Below, in pieces: positions 11,759 through 22,217 of a stretch of DNA of 64,000 nt (position 1 is its first letter; each line of letters starts with the position of its first letter). Location of the stretch: NCBI GenBank assembly GCA_002946415.1, contig NJPS01000048.1, positions 1,116,001 to 1,180,000 on the forward strand, in the 5' to 3' direction. The notes under the pieces were generated by a model that saw only the letters and a list, made by a program, of their open reading frames with translations, was not told the DNA's origin and did not search any database. The stretch comes from Rutstroemia sp. NJR-2017a BVV2 (lineage: Eukaryota > Ascomycota > Leotiomycetes > Helotiales > Rutstroemiaceae). The position numbers and the translations under genes were made by a program.

Positions 11759-12724
11759 CGACAGTGGATGGCGGGGCTTTTGCTTGGTTTGAGGGTGGAG
11801 ATTTTGCTGGTGGAGGGTTATGATGGCAATGGATAGCGGGATGAACTCAACTTGAGGCGTGGGTGGAATACATACAGATGAAATGATAGTACATGGCTTC
11901 AGAACTTCGTAATAAATGGATATGAATTTTCGCTTGGAAGTCTTTCAGAAACCAAATAACGTAGATGGGGAGCCGAGAATGTCTTAACTTGATCAAGATG
12001 ATTGGATAGCGGGGGCGGGGTGGCGAACGCGGGGTCGCAATATTCTGCCATAGACATCTAGAAAGCGGTAAAGCCTTCAAGTCTACTTAGTAAGCACGAG
12101 CTAACCCTGAAATGTAAAACTCGCTCATAATTGCTCAGACCCAACCAAAGCATACGTATGCAACGCGGATGAGTTACAGTCGGGAGAAGTGAGACGACTC
12201 AGAGACGAGCTTGAAAAGGTAGAGAGATAAGCTTTTTACTATGGTATTTTTGGGATTTTAAATCCCGGAAACAAGCTTTGGGATTTGCAGAGATAAGCTT
12301 TGCTTGGCCGTGGGTGGGTGGAGGAGGAGGGAATCGGATTGCAGGCAGGGGGTTCGAGCAGGTTACATGTGTGGATGGGAATAGGTGAGTTAAGGAATAA
12401 CTAAGGCAAAGTTAAATGTTAGAGGGAGAAAGATAGAGGTGGGTTTAGAGTAGAAAGTGAGAAAGTAAGAAAGCAAGGGCTTTCTTAAAATGGAGGGGGC
12501 TGCATCTTCTTTCCTTCTTCTTTTTTCTGTTTGTTTGAGTTTGATGTTTGTGTTGGTTTTTATATTTTGAACGAAGTTAGAAGAAGTGGTTTGCACTACT
12601 GGGCATGAATCGACTTAGATTGAAGTGAGTCAAGCTGCTTCAATCCATTAATCAATTTGTTCTTGATCTTTGGCTTTTGGGTGACTTTCTTTTTGGGAAA
12701 CATTTGGGAAAGCATTTCGCAACA
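11759..12724. other. Intergenic region, ferric reductase promoter
   Basis: No gene seen. The stretch carries two copies of an AGAGATAAGCTT element (listed separately), the short palindrome GGGATTTTAAATCCC at 12252-12266, and purine/pyrimidine-biased tracts before the ferric reductase. An in-frame ATG at 12677 would add 16 residues to that protein. Confidence 0.5.
12222..12304 (+). promoter_or_regulatory. Duplicated GATA-type sites (AGAGATAAGCTTT) upstream of ferric reductase
   Basis: AGAGATAAGCTTT occurs twice, at about 12223-12235 and 12290-12302. Both contain HGATAR, the core bound by fungal GATA factors; iron-responsive repressors of the SreA/Sre1 class use an extended ATCWGATAA that is not matched exactly here. 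The sites lie about 420-500 bp before the ferric reductase ATG. An iron-regulatory role is inferred from position only. Confidence 0.3.
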
Positions 12725-14767
12725 ATGGACATGTCCTCGAGCATGACGATGGGCGGCGCCCCCACCGACGGCAGTGCTCTAAACGCATCTGGGATCGATT
12801 TCTCGAATTCAACACAGGCGGCTGATTTTCTCGGAGAGATTCTCGACGATACCGTCTTCCAAGTCGACGGGAATGCGGCTGCTCGACACTTTTGGTATGG
12901 TGTTTGCGCCGTGATAGCGCTTGCGGGTGTTGCCAATCTGCTAAGAAGGGGCAAGGCAGTTATGAGATTAAGAGCTGCCGCAGCGAGGAAAGCAAGACCG
13001 GCTGCGCCGGGAAATGTAATTACCACGGCATTGGCGACTACAACTGCGATTGCGAGGGAGGCGACGTATCCGCAGTTCATGCCGCGGGGAGGGTTAGCGG
13101 GACGGGTTTTGAAAGTTCCGCCGATGGGGACGGTGATGTTGTTGCTGGGTTATTGGGCTTGGGTGATTTTGCTGGAGTTTGTGGATAATAATGTTCAAGG
13201 GGCTCAGCACTTCACTTCATTGGGTGTTCGTGCGGCTTGGTTGGCTGTTGCACAGGTTCCTCTGCTGATATTACTTGCTGGGAAGAACAACCTCGTCGGA
13301 TTTGTCTCCGGCGTCTCTTACGAACGGTTGAATGTCATCCATAGATGGAGTGCTAGGGTTCTTTTCTTCCTCGCTACGCTGCATGTTATTTTTCTACACC
13401 TCTCTTGGAATGCGTACGATCTCGGGCCGTTGGAATATTCGACCGATTCATGTATTCCTACCGGATGGGCCGTTTATGCTATCCTCATCTGGATGAACAT
13501 CAGCACCATTGCGCCGATCCGCGATTTCTCGTACGAATTCTTCGTCGTTCAACATATACTTACGTTCTTCGGCTTCATCATCGCCGTCATGATGCATCTC
13601 CCCGATACAGCGCTGTACTCAAGAACATACATATACATCCCCATCGCACTTTACCTCTTGGATAGGATCATACGATCGGGACGATTCGCATGGAATAATG
13701 CTCGTCCCGCTTCAGCGACACTTACGGCTTTAGATGGAGACGTGACGCGCATTTGCGTGAGTAGTAAGGCGATAAAGAAGTGGAGTCCAGGCTCGCATGT
13801 TCTTCTTTCGATACCAAAACTCGGATTAGGCCAGTCCCATCCGGCGACTATCGCTTCGACGCCGACGTCGCATGATGGCGATCTCGTCTTCTTGCTGAAG
13901 AGCCATAAGGGGTTTACGTCCCGGCTATTGAAGTCAGCATCGGCGTCTTCAGTATCCATTCTACCCACGAAAGAAGGGAGCATATTTTCACAATCTTCTA
14001 GCGTTGAAAAGACAAAGTATACAGCGCTTATTGATGGCCCCTACGGCAATACTCCTGATTTCGCAACTTTCGATACCGTGCTCCTGATCTCTGGTTCCAC
14101 GGGGACGACATTCACACTGCCTATTTTGCTCGATATCGCATCCCGTGCTCATGGACCTCGACTCCCGGTGCGGAAGGTCGTATTTATTTGGATAATCAAG
14201 AATACCTCTTGGACGTCGTGGATAAACCGAGAAGTTACTGCGGCGGCGGGCAAACTTAGAGCGGCTGGTGTTGAGCTTGAGATTCGGATATATGTTACCT
14301 GTGATAGCAAGTTTACTACCGGCGAGAACGGAGATGGAAATGAGAATATATTAGGGAGGCGAGAAGTAGATTGCTGCACGTGTGATACAAGCCTAGGACC
14401 TTGCTGCTGCATCAACATCGACGACTCCGAAAGCGACGATGTCATCCGTCCCATCGACAAGAATAGTAGTCCCGCAACCATCTCCGAAAAAGCCACGAGC
14501 TCCATCACCGTTGCCGACCCTCAATCTGGAAGTCGGTCCAGAATTCTACCATACGCAGTGTTCCACAGCGGCAGGCCGGACTTCTTCCCGCTGATAGGAG
14601 AGATCCTGGAGCAGGCGGAGGGGGAGACGGGCATCGCGGTTTGTGGGCCGATGAGCTTGAATGCGGGGGTGAGAGGCACGGTGGCGCGGTTGAGTGATAT
14701 GAGAGCGGTGCATAAAGGGACGGGGGCGCAGGGGGTGTTTTTGTGGGGGGAGGGATTTGGGTGGTAG
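12725..14767 (+). CDS. Ferric/cupric reductase transmembrane component (FRE family)
   Basis: Plasma-membrane flavocytochrome that moves electrons from cytosolic NADPH through FAD and two hemes to extracellular Fe(III) or Cu(II), feeding high-affinity iron uptake. It is a single uninterrupted frame of 680 aa from the ATG at 12725; an upstream in-frame ATG at 12677 is possible. Both HX13H heme-ligand pairs are visible: H206/H220 (in IHRWSARVLFFLATLHV) and H277/H291 (in QHILTFFGFIIAVMMH). The FAD motif is SHPATIAS (from 371), and the NADPH-binding stretch reads LLISGSTGTTFTLPIL. CGP lies near the C terminus, which ends FLWGEGFGW. A Cys-rich insert (DCCTCDTSLGPCCC, about 549-562) interrupts the NADPH domain. 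Metal preference cannot be told from sequence. Confidence 0.93.
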   Translation: MDMSSSMTMGGAPTDGSALNASGIDFSNSTQAADFLGEILDDTVFQVDGNAAARHFWYGVCAVIALAGVANLLRRGKAVMRLRAAAARKARPAAPGNVITTALATTTAIAREATYPQFMPRGGLAGRVLKVPPMGTVMLLLGYWAWVILLEFVDNNVQGAQHFTSLGVRAAWLAVAQVPLLILLAGKNNLVGFVSGVSYERLNVIHRWSARVLFFLATLHVIFLHLSWNAYDLGPLEYSTDSCIPTGWAVYAILIWMNISTIAPIRDFSYEFFVVQHILTFFGFIIAVMMHLPDTALYSRTYIYIPIALYLLDRIIRSGRFAWNNARPASATLTALDGDVTRICVSSKAIKKWSPGSHVLLSIPKLGLGQSHPATIASTPTSHDGDLVFLLKSHKGFTSRLLKSASASSVSILPTKEGSIFSQSSSVEKTKYTALIDGPYGNTPDFATFDTVLLISGSTGTTFTLPILLDIASRAHGPRLPVRKVVFIWIIKNTSWTSWINREVTAAAGKLRAAGVELEIRIYVTCDSKFTTGENGDGNENILGRREVDCCTCDTSLGPCCCINIDDSESDDVIRPIDKNSSPATISEKATSSITVADPQSGSRSRILPYAVFHSGRPDFFPLIGEILEQAEGETGIAVCGPMSLNAGVRGTVARLSDMRAVHKGTGAQGVFLWGEGFGW

Positions 14768-15447
14768 ATTGGAGGAGGAGGGGAATGGATGTTGGGGGAA
14801 TGAAGTGGTCTTTGGGGACTTGAAGTGAAAATCTGATGATACCAATGTAGTTAAATAGTAATGAGCGTATGAATCTATCTAAAATAGGTTATGAGATCTT
14901 ATAGGTTGTGAATATACTTGACTTCTTCTGAAGTTGCGGAAGCTTTTTGGCCGTGATACGGTCTGGAGAGTAACTTTGGTTGTTGCAGGCCCATAGTGAG
15001 AAATCGTCTCAGCACCAAAACATCCTTCTCCTAGCTGTTGGCCAGGTTTCTAATATATTCGTTTTCTTCGATACTTAGACTCATGGGAATTTGACACGTA
15101 CAAACGGAGATCAAAAATCAATGGACCTCGGTTTGCGGAATAAAGTATGTCCGAAGGCGCAAGGATCATTGCGAGCACCACAGACCACTACTTGCTGAAT
15201 CAGCCTCTTTTAGTCTTCCTTGCTCTTTCTCGAATTTCCCCATGGTCCCACAACTGCGAACGCGAAAGAAATCCATCAATACCCATAGTTCAGGTTATCG
15301 AGCATAAAAGCAGCGAGAACACCAACGGGTGGTTTCGAAACGCGCATACCAGATTCCGCTCTCCGTTGCCGTGCTGCTTTTTCCGGTTTATTAATGTTTT
15401 TTGTTTTCTGCTACCTCGACTCGAGCACCGATTGCTGAAGCTGAACG
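14768..15447. other. Intergenic region between ferric reductase and zinc finger/GST gene
   Basis: No separate gene is seen. A 187-residue frame starting at 15147 runs into the next gene in another frame and is treated as a shadow. Confidence 0.5.
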
Positions 15448-17833
15448 ATGGAGACGGCAAGTTCAGTGCTTCATCAGCAGATCCCCACGCCCTACCGCCA
15501 ACTCCAGCCACCGTCCGACCAAGCTCTGCAACATCAGCATCCGCATTCGCATCAGCATGGAGCTCCGCATCTCTCGCATCATACGCTTGCGTCGCAGCCT
15601 GGTGGCCTCGATCTGAGCGGTTTGGACGACGCCGATGCTGTGTATCAGGACTTGAGAGGGCTGCAGGATCCGAATGCTGGACATCAATATCCGTCGCCGA
15701 ATCCGTTTGAGAGAAATAATGGTCATCGTCAAATGCACGTACAGAGTGCAGATCCGCATACCCCGCAGCAACATGGAGGTGCGGGCCAGTTTGGCATGTT
15801 GACTGCTGGTCCGATTCAACATAACTCGATTGGCCGATTGCAGCAAGAAGAGGATTTGTTTGGTTCGCCTGATGGCTCGGATCAGAAGAGTAATGGACAT
15901 CTTACCACGAAGATTGTGCCTAATCCGCCCAATCTGGAGGCTTGGCGAGAGAAGCTGTTTAATGTTGATGAGATGATTACATTGAGTGAGGAAGAGTATG
16001 TTACTTCTGTCTGGTTTGAGACGAGTGGACTTTGGCTAATCGAGTGGATTCAGGTTCGAAACATACTTCCCGCATGTCGATAACGTGTATTCGCATCGCT
16101 CCACTCAACGATATAAGCGCAAGCCTTTCGTCTCTCATTATTGGGATTGTCGATTGAAGGGACGTCCACCGGGAACACCAAAATCAGACGACCCGAATAA
16201 AAAGAAGCGCAAGCGTACTGCGCGAGAGAGGGACCTTTGCGATGTGAAGATTAAGATCACGGAATACTTCCCTGGGGCTATGTTACGAGCGGACTTTGCG
16301 CCAGATGGTGCTCCACCTCCGGACCCGGCTCAGAACAACAACTATTTTGCCAATCAAGCTGCGGTTCATCAGCAACAGCAATTCAGCATTCCTATGATCA
16401 ATGCCAATATCCCCCCTGGTCATCCAGGCGCAACTGGTCAACGATACTATACAATTCAACGAGTCAATGGTAATGGTGGTAATGGTAAGGGTGACGGTGT
16501 TGCTGGTCCTCATAAGCATGGTCTGGATGAGAGTGACCGTGTGAAGAAGAATAGCATTCTGCGATATCTTCAAAAGAGAGATAAGGAAGAGAAGAAAACA
16601 CAGGTGAATAACATGGGTTTCATTTGCTCTATTTCATTAGTGTCATTGCTTGCAAATCTTCTAAGATCTTCGTCTTGGAAGTCCCTTTCGGGTCCGGCTT
16701 GTGCGGACAAAATTTTGAGTTTCTCGCCATGTACATTTCCATCAACTACATCATCCCACCGCAAAAAAGTTAATCCGAGGTTCCTCCAAAATGGATATAA
16801 ATCTTTAATCCAGGATTTCTTTAAGGCTTTCCAGCTTCACTTTTAATACACAATCAGATTAATTGGAAAGGGGGGATCATGGCTGATAACAACGAGCAAC
16901 AGAAAACCTACCACAAGAAAGCCAGTGGTTTGGCGCTGAACACTGTCAAGAAACACTCCAAGGAAAATGATTTGAAGTTATTCGGAAGCTGCTTCTGGTA
17001 TGTCCCCCAATGTGACGTCAATCAACATGAGCACAAATGACTAACATAATTCGTCTTGGCAGCCCGTTTGTCCAACGTGTATGGATTGCTTTGGAAGCAA
17101 AGGGATTGCAGTATCAATATGTCGAAGTTGATCCATATAAGAAACCGCAATCGCTCCTTGAAGTCAATCCAAGAGGATTGGTTCCAGCTATTCGTCATGG
17201 CGATTGGGGCTGTGGTGAAAGCACAGTTTTGATGGAATATGTAAGGTTGCTTCTGGAGAAACGCGTGTGGATAGCTCACTAATCGTTTATAGCTTGAGGA
17301 TTTACAAATAGGTGTACCTTTACTTCCTCCAAGCCCACAGGCTAGGGCTCACTGTAGACTCTGGAGCGACCATGTAAGCTCCGTTGAGACTTTGAATTTA
17401 GTGCCATCATTAACAAGCGATCCAGATCAACCGCAACATAGTCCCCAACTTCTATCAACTTCTGCAGGCGCAAGAATTCCCCAAACAAGTCGAATTCACG
17501 AAAAAGCTGCGCGAGGAAATCAACAAACTTGTGCAAGTCTCCGATCCGCAAGGTCCCTTCTTCCTCGGCCCTACTCTTTCCTACGTCGATATCCAATTCG
17601 CGCCCTGGATGCTCCGCTGCAGTCGCGTTCTCAAACACTATCGCGGCTGGACGGATCCGCCGCCGGGCTCGCGATGGGCGGTTTGGTTCGATGCCGTCGA
17701 GAATAATGAGTTTGTGAAGAGCACGACGAGTAATGATGATTTGTATGTGGATAGTTATGAGAGGTATGCGCAGAATAGACCGAATACGAGTATGTTGGCG
17801 GATGCGGTTAATGGGGGGTTCCATTTGCCTTAG
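15448..17833 (+). CDS. Fusion protein: FAR1/WRKY-GCM1-like zinc finger plus omega-type glutathione S-transferase
   Basis: Six exons, 15448-15995, 16054-16603, 16903-16997, 17063-17240, 17293-17373 and 17426-17833, give 619 aa with every junction in frame. Residues 1-180 are His/Gln-rich and disordered. Residues about 184-345 hold a basic module: C215 in HYWDCRLKGRPPGTP, a KKKRKR nuclear-localisation-like patch, C245 in DLCDVKIKITEYFPG, and H336/H338 in GPHKHGLDESDRVKKNS. This C..C..HxH order resembles the FAR1/WRKY-GCM1 zinc finger of Mutator-like transposases. From 367 on is a complete GST: the thioredoxin fold with GSCFCPFVQRVW (C398, omega-like CPF), the ES of GESTVLMEY, and a C-terminal helical domain. 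Exons 2-3 are joined over a 299-bp intron, so the fusion depends on that splice. I recall related fungal proteins with both parts, which supports one gene. DNA binding and substrate are unknown. Confidence 0.82.
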
Positions 17834-19344
17834 TGGGTTGGTGGGTGGGTGGTTGATTTGGGTTTACGGGGGGCCGATTGTAGCATTTCGCCCTTGTGAG
17901 GTGGTATGGTTTGGCCTGATTGTGGGTTACAGCACAGCACAGCGAGGAACGTTGGACAGGTGTGATGGATGAACGTATGATGAATGACAGGTTGCTAGGG
18001 ATGGCTTTTGCTTTTGCTTTTGCTTTTTCTATTTGTTTTTTTGTTGTCTCATTTCTTTTTTTTTTCCAGCGATTGCGGATTCTATGATACTCAGGAAGGG
18101 GGGTTTTACGCATACATGTTATTGATGTGGTTGGTTGATTGCTTTGTTGGTTTATTTCTCGGCTGGTTGATAGCTCGGTTGGCTGGTTCGTTGGTTGATT
18201 GCTGGATGGGATGGATGATACCTTGTGGTGGATGGATGGGACGGAAATATGAGGATTTATCTGGTTCGAAGTAGCTATGGCTCTGGCTGGCTGGTTGGCT
18301 TGTGGACAGGATCATATTTCCTGGTCGTATTTTTGTTAATGATGTAGGGGCTCTCTCTGTATGAAGTATAATCACTCTTCTCTTGTTTTTTTTCCTCTTC
18401 TTCTTTCTTTTAAGAAGTTGGTGCGGGAGGCGGTGATAGAGGGGAAGGGGTAGGGTGGGCAGGAAGGCACGTGCTCGTTTAGAGGGAAAGGGTAAAAGGA
18501 GATGAGACGAGATGAGATGAGATGGGGGAAATGTTCACAATATGGAGGATGAATGAAATGGAATGAAACGGAACAGAAAGACGAATGAATGAATGTCATA
18601 TTACTTGGGTGTCTGTCTGTCTATTCCTGTTCTTGGGTTTTGCTCAAAAATCCTGGCGTGAAAATTGAAAATTCGATCTTGAGCATGGGGGCAATGATAC
18701 TTCTTGTCTTGGTTGGAGCACTCATTCGATGCAAGCAGGATAAGAAAGGTACTTGTTATATCAGGACAAGTTCTGTTGTTTTGTTTCCGGTCTTGCTAGG
18801 CGATAGCTTTCGTGTGATGCTTCCTTTGCACTGGTGTGTGAGATTTCATGCTGCGGAGCTGTGATTCGCGTATCATGGCTACGAGTAGTATATATATCTA
18901 TGATAAATAACCCTTTGAGTCTTTAGATTCTCTTGTATCTTTAATTGTTAATGCCTAGGCCCTTTTGCGCTGAGGTAGTCAAAGTTGGCACAAAGGTTAT
19001 TGAGGGAGCAGAATTGATTATTATATATTATTGATTATATTATTAGATATTGGGACTCTAGACAGATAGGGGGGGGGGGGGATATTAAAAAGAAAGAAAG
19101 GATTCGCAGTCGCTTTTGGGGTGTAGAAGTTTGGGGTTAGTGATGTGTATACCTGTACCTGTAGAAATTGATATCGCTTGAATCGACTTACATTCCGGAG
19201 GAGGAGGAAGAGGAGGATTAGTCGTACCGACTTAACTCTTCCTGTTAGAATCAGCTGTCTTCGTCGTTATACTTGCCCTTGTAGTCGTCGTTGTAGTCGT
19301 CTTAGTCGTCGTCTCAGTCGCTGCAGTCATCTTCATCATCCAAC
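17834..19344. other. Intergenic low-complexity stretch
   Basis: No gene seen. The stretch contains four TTTTGC repeats (about 18004-18027), an imperfect GGTTGATTG/GGCTGGTT array (about 18128-18250), purine-rich GATGAGAT repeats near 18500, an AT-rich patch and a run of 13 G. Confidence 0.55.
19069..19081 (+). repeat. Homopolymer run of 13 G
   Basis: Uninterrupted G13 after an AT-rich segment; its length may vary between isolates or be mis-sequenced. Confidence 0.8.
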
Positions 19345-20502
19345 TCAACACTCAGAACCCGAGGACGAACCCAATCCGTGATCCAGCCAAGCATGACAAT
19401 ACGGCCTACCCTTATAATAATCCGCCGCATCACCGAGACCCAACCGCCTCAGCAGATCCACAAACGTAAACTCCCCATCCGCAAACGCCGGCCCAAACCT
19501 CTGCATCATCTCCATATCATGCAGTCCGCCCTTCTCCCCCTCCGCAGCCCACTTCTCGCGCTCGGCAACAGCGAGCAGGACCTGCACTTCGCGGTCGCTG
19601 GCGTCGCGCAGCCAGGTCATGATCCCGACCACCGTCTTAACCCATGTCACCACGGGCTCGGAGTCCAGAGTGGCTTCGTGCTGGCGGAACTCGACAGTGC
19701 CGAACCGTGGGCCGTACGTCGCGGCTCGGATGAGACAGTACGCAAGCTCCGAGCTGCCGCTCGTGCAAGCGGCGAAGGCAGCTCGTTTGCAGGTTTGCGG
19801 CGAGCGGTTGAGCCAGTAGTCTGTGGCTTCGGTGGCGGTAGGGAGGGGTTTTTGTTCGTTCCTGAACGAACATGCGTATTTGGTTCCGTGGCGGAAAGAC
19901 GCGCAATGTGGGTTGTTCAGGCGATGGGGTGGGTGCACGGTATCGAGCTGGGGTTCGAATGCATGCAGGAATGCGGCGATGCGGCGCAGGTGCGGCAGGG
20001 TGAAGCCATTGCCGTGAAGGTTTCCAACATGCACATGCAGACCACAGGATTGGTTCACGCTGACGCGAAATTGGGTTTTCAAGAGATTGCAGACGCCGCG
20101 CACTTGGAGGAGAGCGCTCCTTGTGTAGGAGAATGCTGGGGTTCTTACCTCGATTCCAAAATATTGGTACTCCTCACCATAGGGAGTTACTATGCTGGGA
20201 TCGTCCGCCACTTCCCAGACGGCGATGTCATTATTATCGCCATCTCCGGTGGGGAATTTTCCTTTTCGAAGGGCTGCGCGAACGTGTCTTTGAATAGTGC
20301 GGCGAGTGGCGATCATCCGATTTACTTCTGGAGATTCTATGGAGAAATCCTCATCAATAGTGTCGAAATAGACCTGGCGGGGATCGTCGGGGTGAATCTT
20401 AGGTTGTCTGGGGTCACAAATTGCAGCAATTATAAACTCGAACTCGACGCCGAAACTTGGCTTCCAGTGGTGGGATACCGGCTTCGCTTCTGACCGAGAC
20501 AT
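19345..20502 (-). CDS. Putative amidoligase (glutamine synthetase/ATP-grasp-like superfamily)
   Basis: A 385-aa uninterrupted frame. Amidoligases are predicted ATP-dependent ligases related to glutamine synthetase and gamma-glutamyl-cysteine ligases that form amide bonds; fungal members are uncharacterised. Diagnostic elements are the N-terminal FGVEFEF strand (residues 17-23, metal/ATP-binding acidic residues), GIEVRTPAF in the middle, SCGLHVHVG (about 152-160), and RFGTVEFRQHEATLD in the C-terminal half; these are the core catalytic strands of the family. No signal peptide or membrane segment is present. Length is normal for the family. The complementary strand also carries a long open frame, explained by GC-rich codon use. 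The partner substrate cannot be told, and no modification enzymes sit nearby that would hint at a pathway. Confidence 0.85.
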   Translation of the reverse strand: MSRSEAKPVSHHWKPSFGVEFEFIIAAICDPRQPKIHPDDPRQVYFDTIDEDFSIESPEVNRMIATRRTIQRHVRAALRKGKFPTGDGDNNDIAVWEVADDPSIVTPYGEEYQYFGIEVRTPAFSYTRSALLQVRGVCNLLKTQFRVSVNQSCGLHVHVGNLHGNGFTLPHLRRIAAFLHAFEPQLDTVHPPHRLNNPHCASFRHGTKYACSFRNEQKPLPTATEATDYWLNRSPQTCKRAAFAACTSGSSELAYCLIRAATYGPRFGTVEFRQHEATLDSEPVVTWVKTVVGIMTWLRDASDREVQVLLAVAEREKWAAEGEKGGLHDMEMMQRFGPAFADGEFTFVDLLRRLGLGDAADYYKGRPYCHAWLDHGLGSSSGSEC

Positions 20503-21508
20503 TGTTAGTAACTAGTTTCTAATTTTGATGAGTTGACTTTGCTTTGCCTGATGCTTGAGGATATATGAACAGCCAAATTTCCAGGAGTGCGAACATGCCA
20601 GAGAAACTTCTATGTCTCGTCCTGGTGGTAATTCCGAAAGGCGATATATAAGGCGCTCCATCGATTTGTTTTCTTCTTTCTTTTCTCAGAACAATGCCTC
20701 AGTTGGTTCGCTTTGATGAATGGCAGATCACCACTTAACACAACATGCACAAAGGACACAATCTTTGTTCCATGATTCTCCTTCTCAAATAATGGCCTTT
20801 GTAGCTATGAAGAGCCGACACACACTTCATGAGCGAAAATAATGAAGTTCCAGACTTAATACTTTCTTGGAAGGGTGATTTGGATGAAGATAATAGTAAA
20901 TAAATCCAAGTGGGCGGTGGGAGAAACTAATTGGAAGACAATCGAGGTTGCACCACCTACCATCACATGTACCCGCGCTTGCTGAAGGTGAAGATTCATG
21001 CTTGAAACTTGCGTATGTAAACAATCATCAAGTTTACCCAAGGAAAACATCTCTCATAACATATCAAAACAATTCTCGTGCAGAAGACAGTGAAATACAC
21101 GTATACTGGTATCAATTGTATATACTAAGTAAGCTAAGCCAGTACAGAAAGATTTCTCGAAAGGTCAAGCTCAGAAGGCTTGCCACAGTGCATTCTGTCA
21201 CCAAAAAACATCATTCCCTCGAATCATTAATCGTTCCCCTCGTACAACCATTAATTATTTTTGCTACCCTGATCTCAGCAGCCTAGCCACTTCCCAAATG
21301 CCCTCAACAAGGTAGATGAATAAACTGTAAAAAGGCACAAGCCACAACACCAATGCTAACAAGAAACGCGCTAAAAAAAACAATAACCATGCGGTCAACT
21401 ATGCACATGAATCACCAGATGAGCGGCAGAAGCTCACTGATCCTCGTAGAAAAGTTTGAAGTCCATCCAGTATCTCCAATTGTACCTCCCATCAGACGGT
21501 CGAACCTA
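20503..21508. other. Intergenic region
   Basis: No gene seen. A TATATAAGG-type box lies at about 20645-20653, but no plus-strand frame follows it. The right part is the 3' flank of the DUF7707 gene. Confidence 0.5.
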
Positions 21509-22217
21509 TTAAAGCATCAAGCCAAAGACAGCACCAACACCTGCAACGAAGATACCGGTGCCATACTCGCGGCCGATGTTCAAGGAGACAGCGGCAGCAC
21601 TTGATGATGTAGCAGCCGAGGCGGAAGAACTGACAGAGGAGGCGGTACCAGAGGAGGTAGCAGTAGCGCTAGCACTGGTACTGGAAGCTGAGGTGGTGGC
21701 GGCAGCGGTGTAGTTGTCTGGGTTCAAGTGGCCGCAGTTTGCCTTCTCGTTTTGATTGCAGACCTTCTGAGCGGCGGCGTCGTTCTGACCGGCAATAATG
21801 CAGTTCTGGTAGACTTGTTCGCAGATGAAGGTTGGCATGGTCTGGGTGTAGTATTCGAGACCGGGGGCAGAACCATTCGACGAGCAAGTACAGTTGTAGC
21901 TCAAGGTATCCTAAGATTTTCGTGTCAGGAATCGGATATAGATATAATGAAGCTTGGGAAATAACTTACAGGTTCGCAGGTGTTAGCATCGTAGTTACCG
22001 TCGCACAAAGTACCACAAGTAGCGATTTCACCGGAACACCATTGAGCTATAATCAATCAGTCTCCATGTCAAGGATAGCTTCGCAGATAGCACACTCACA
22101 TCTCAAAGATGCAGTAACGCTGTTTGGGTCAATGGTAGAGTTGGAAGTAGTTCCACCACTTTGAGCTGCGGCGAGAGCAACGACGGTAAGACCGACGAGT
22201 GTGGACTTGATAAACAT
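21509..22217 (-). CDS. DUF7707-type secreted cysteine-rich protein, probable GPI anchor
   Basis: Three exons on the minus strand, 22217-22100, 22046-21970 and 21910-21509, spliced in frame to 198 aa. Residues 1-19 form a signal peptide (MFIKSTLVGLTVVALAAAQ). The conserved Cys-rich domain follows, with QWCSGEIATCGTLC, DANTCEP, LSYNCTCSSNG, PTFICEQVYQNCI and AQKVCNQNEKANCG, the pattern of the fungal DUF7707 family. A Ser/Thr/Ala-rich stalk of about 45 residues and a hydrophobic C terminus (IFVAGVGAVFGLML) indicate a GPI-anchored cell-wall or plasma-membrane protein. Function is unknown for the family. The exon 1 start is the first ATG and gives the signal peptide directly. Confidence 0.85.

Noticed and set aside
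15147..15710. 187-residue plus-strand frame before and into the zinc finger/GST gene
   Set aside because: It overlaps exon 1 in another frame and has no recognisable content.
19378..20493. 371-residue plus-strand open frame opposite the amidoligase gene
   Set aside because: It is antisense to a frame with clear catalytic motifs, has no domain of its own, and is explained by GC-rich codon use leaving few stops.
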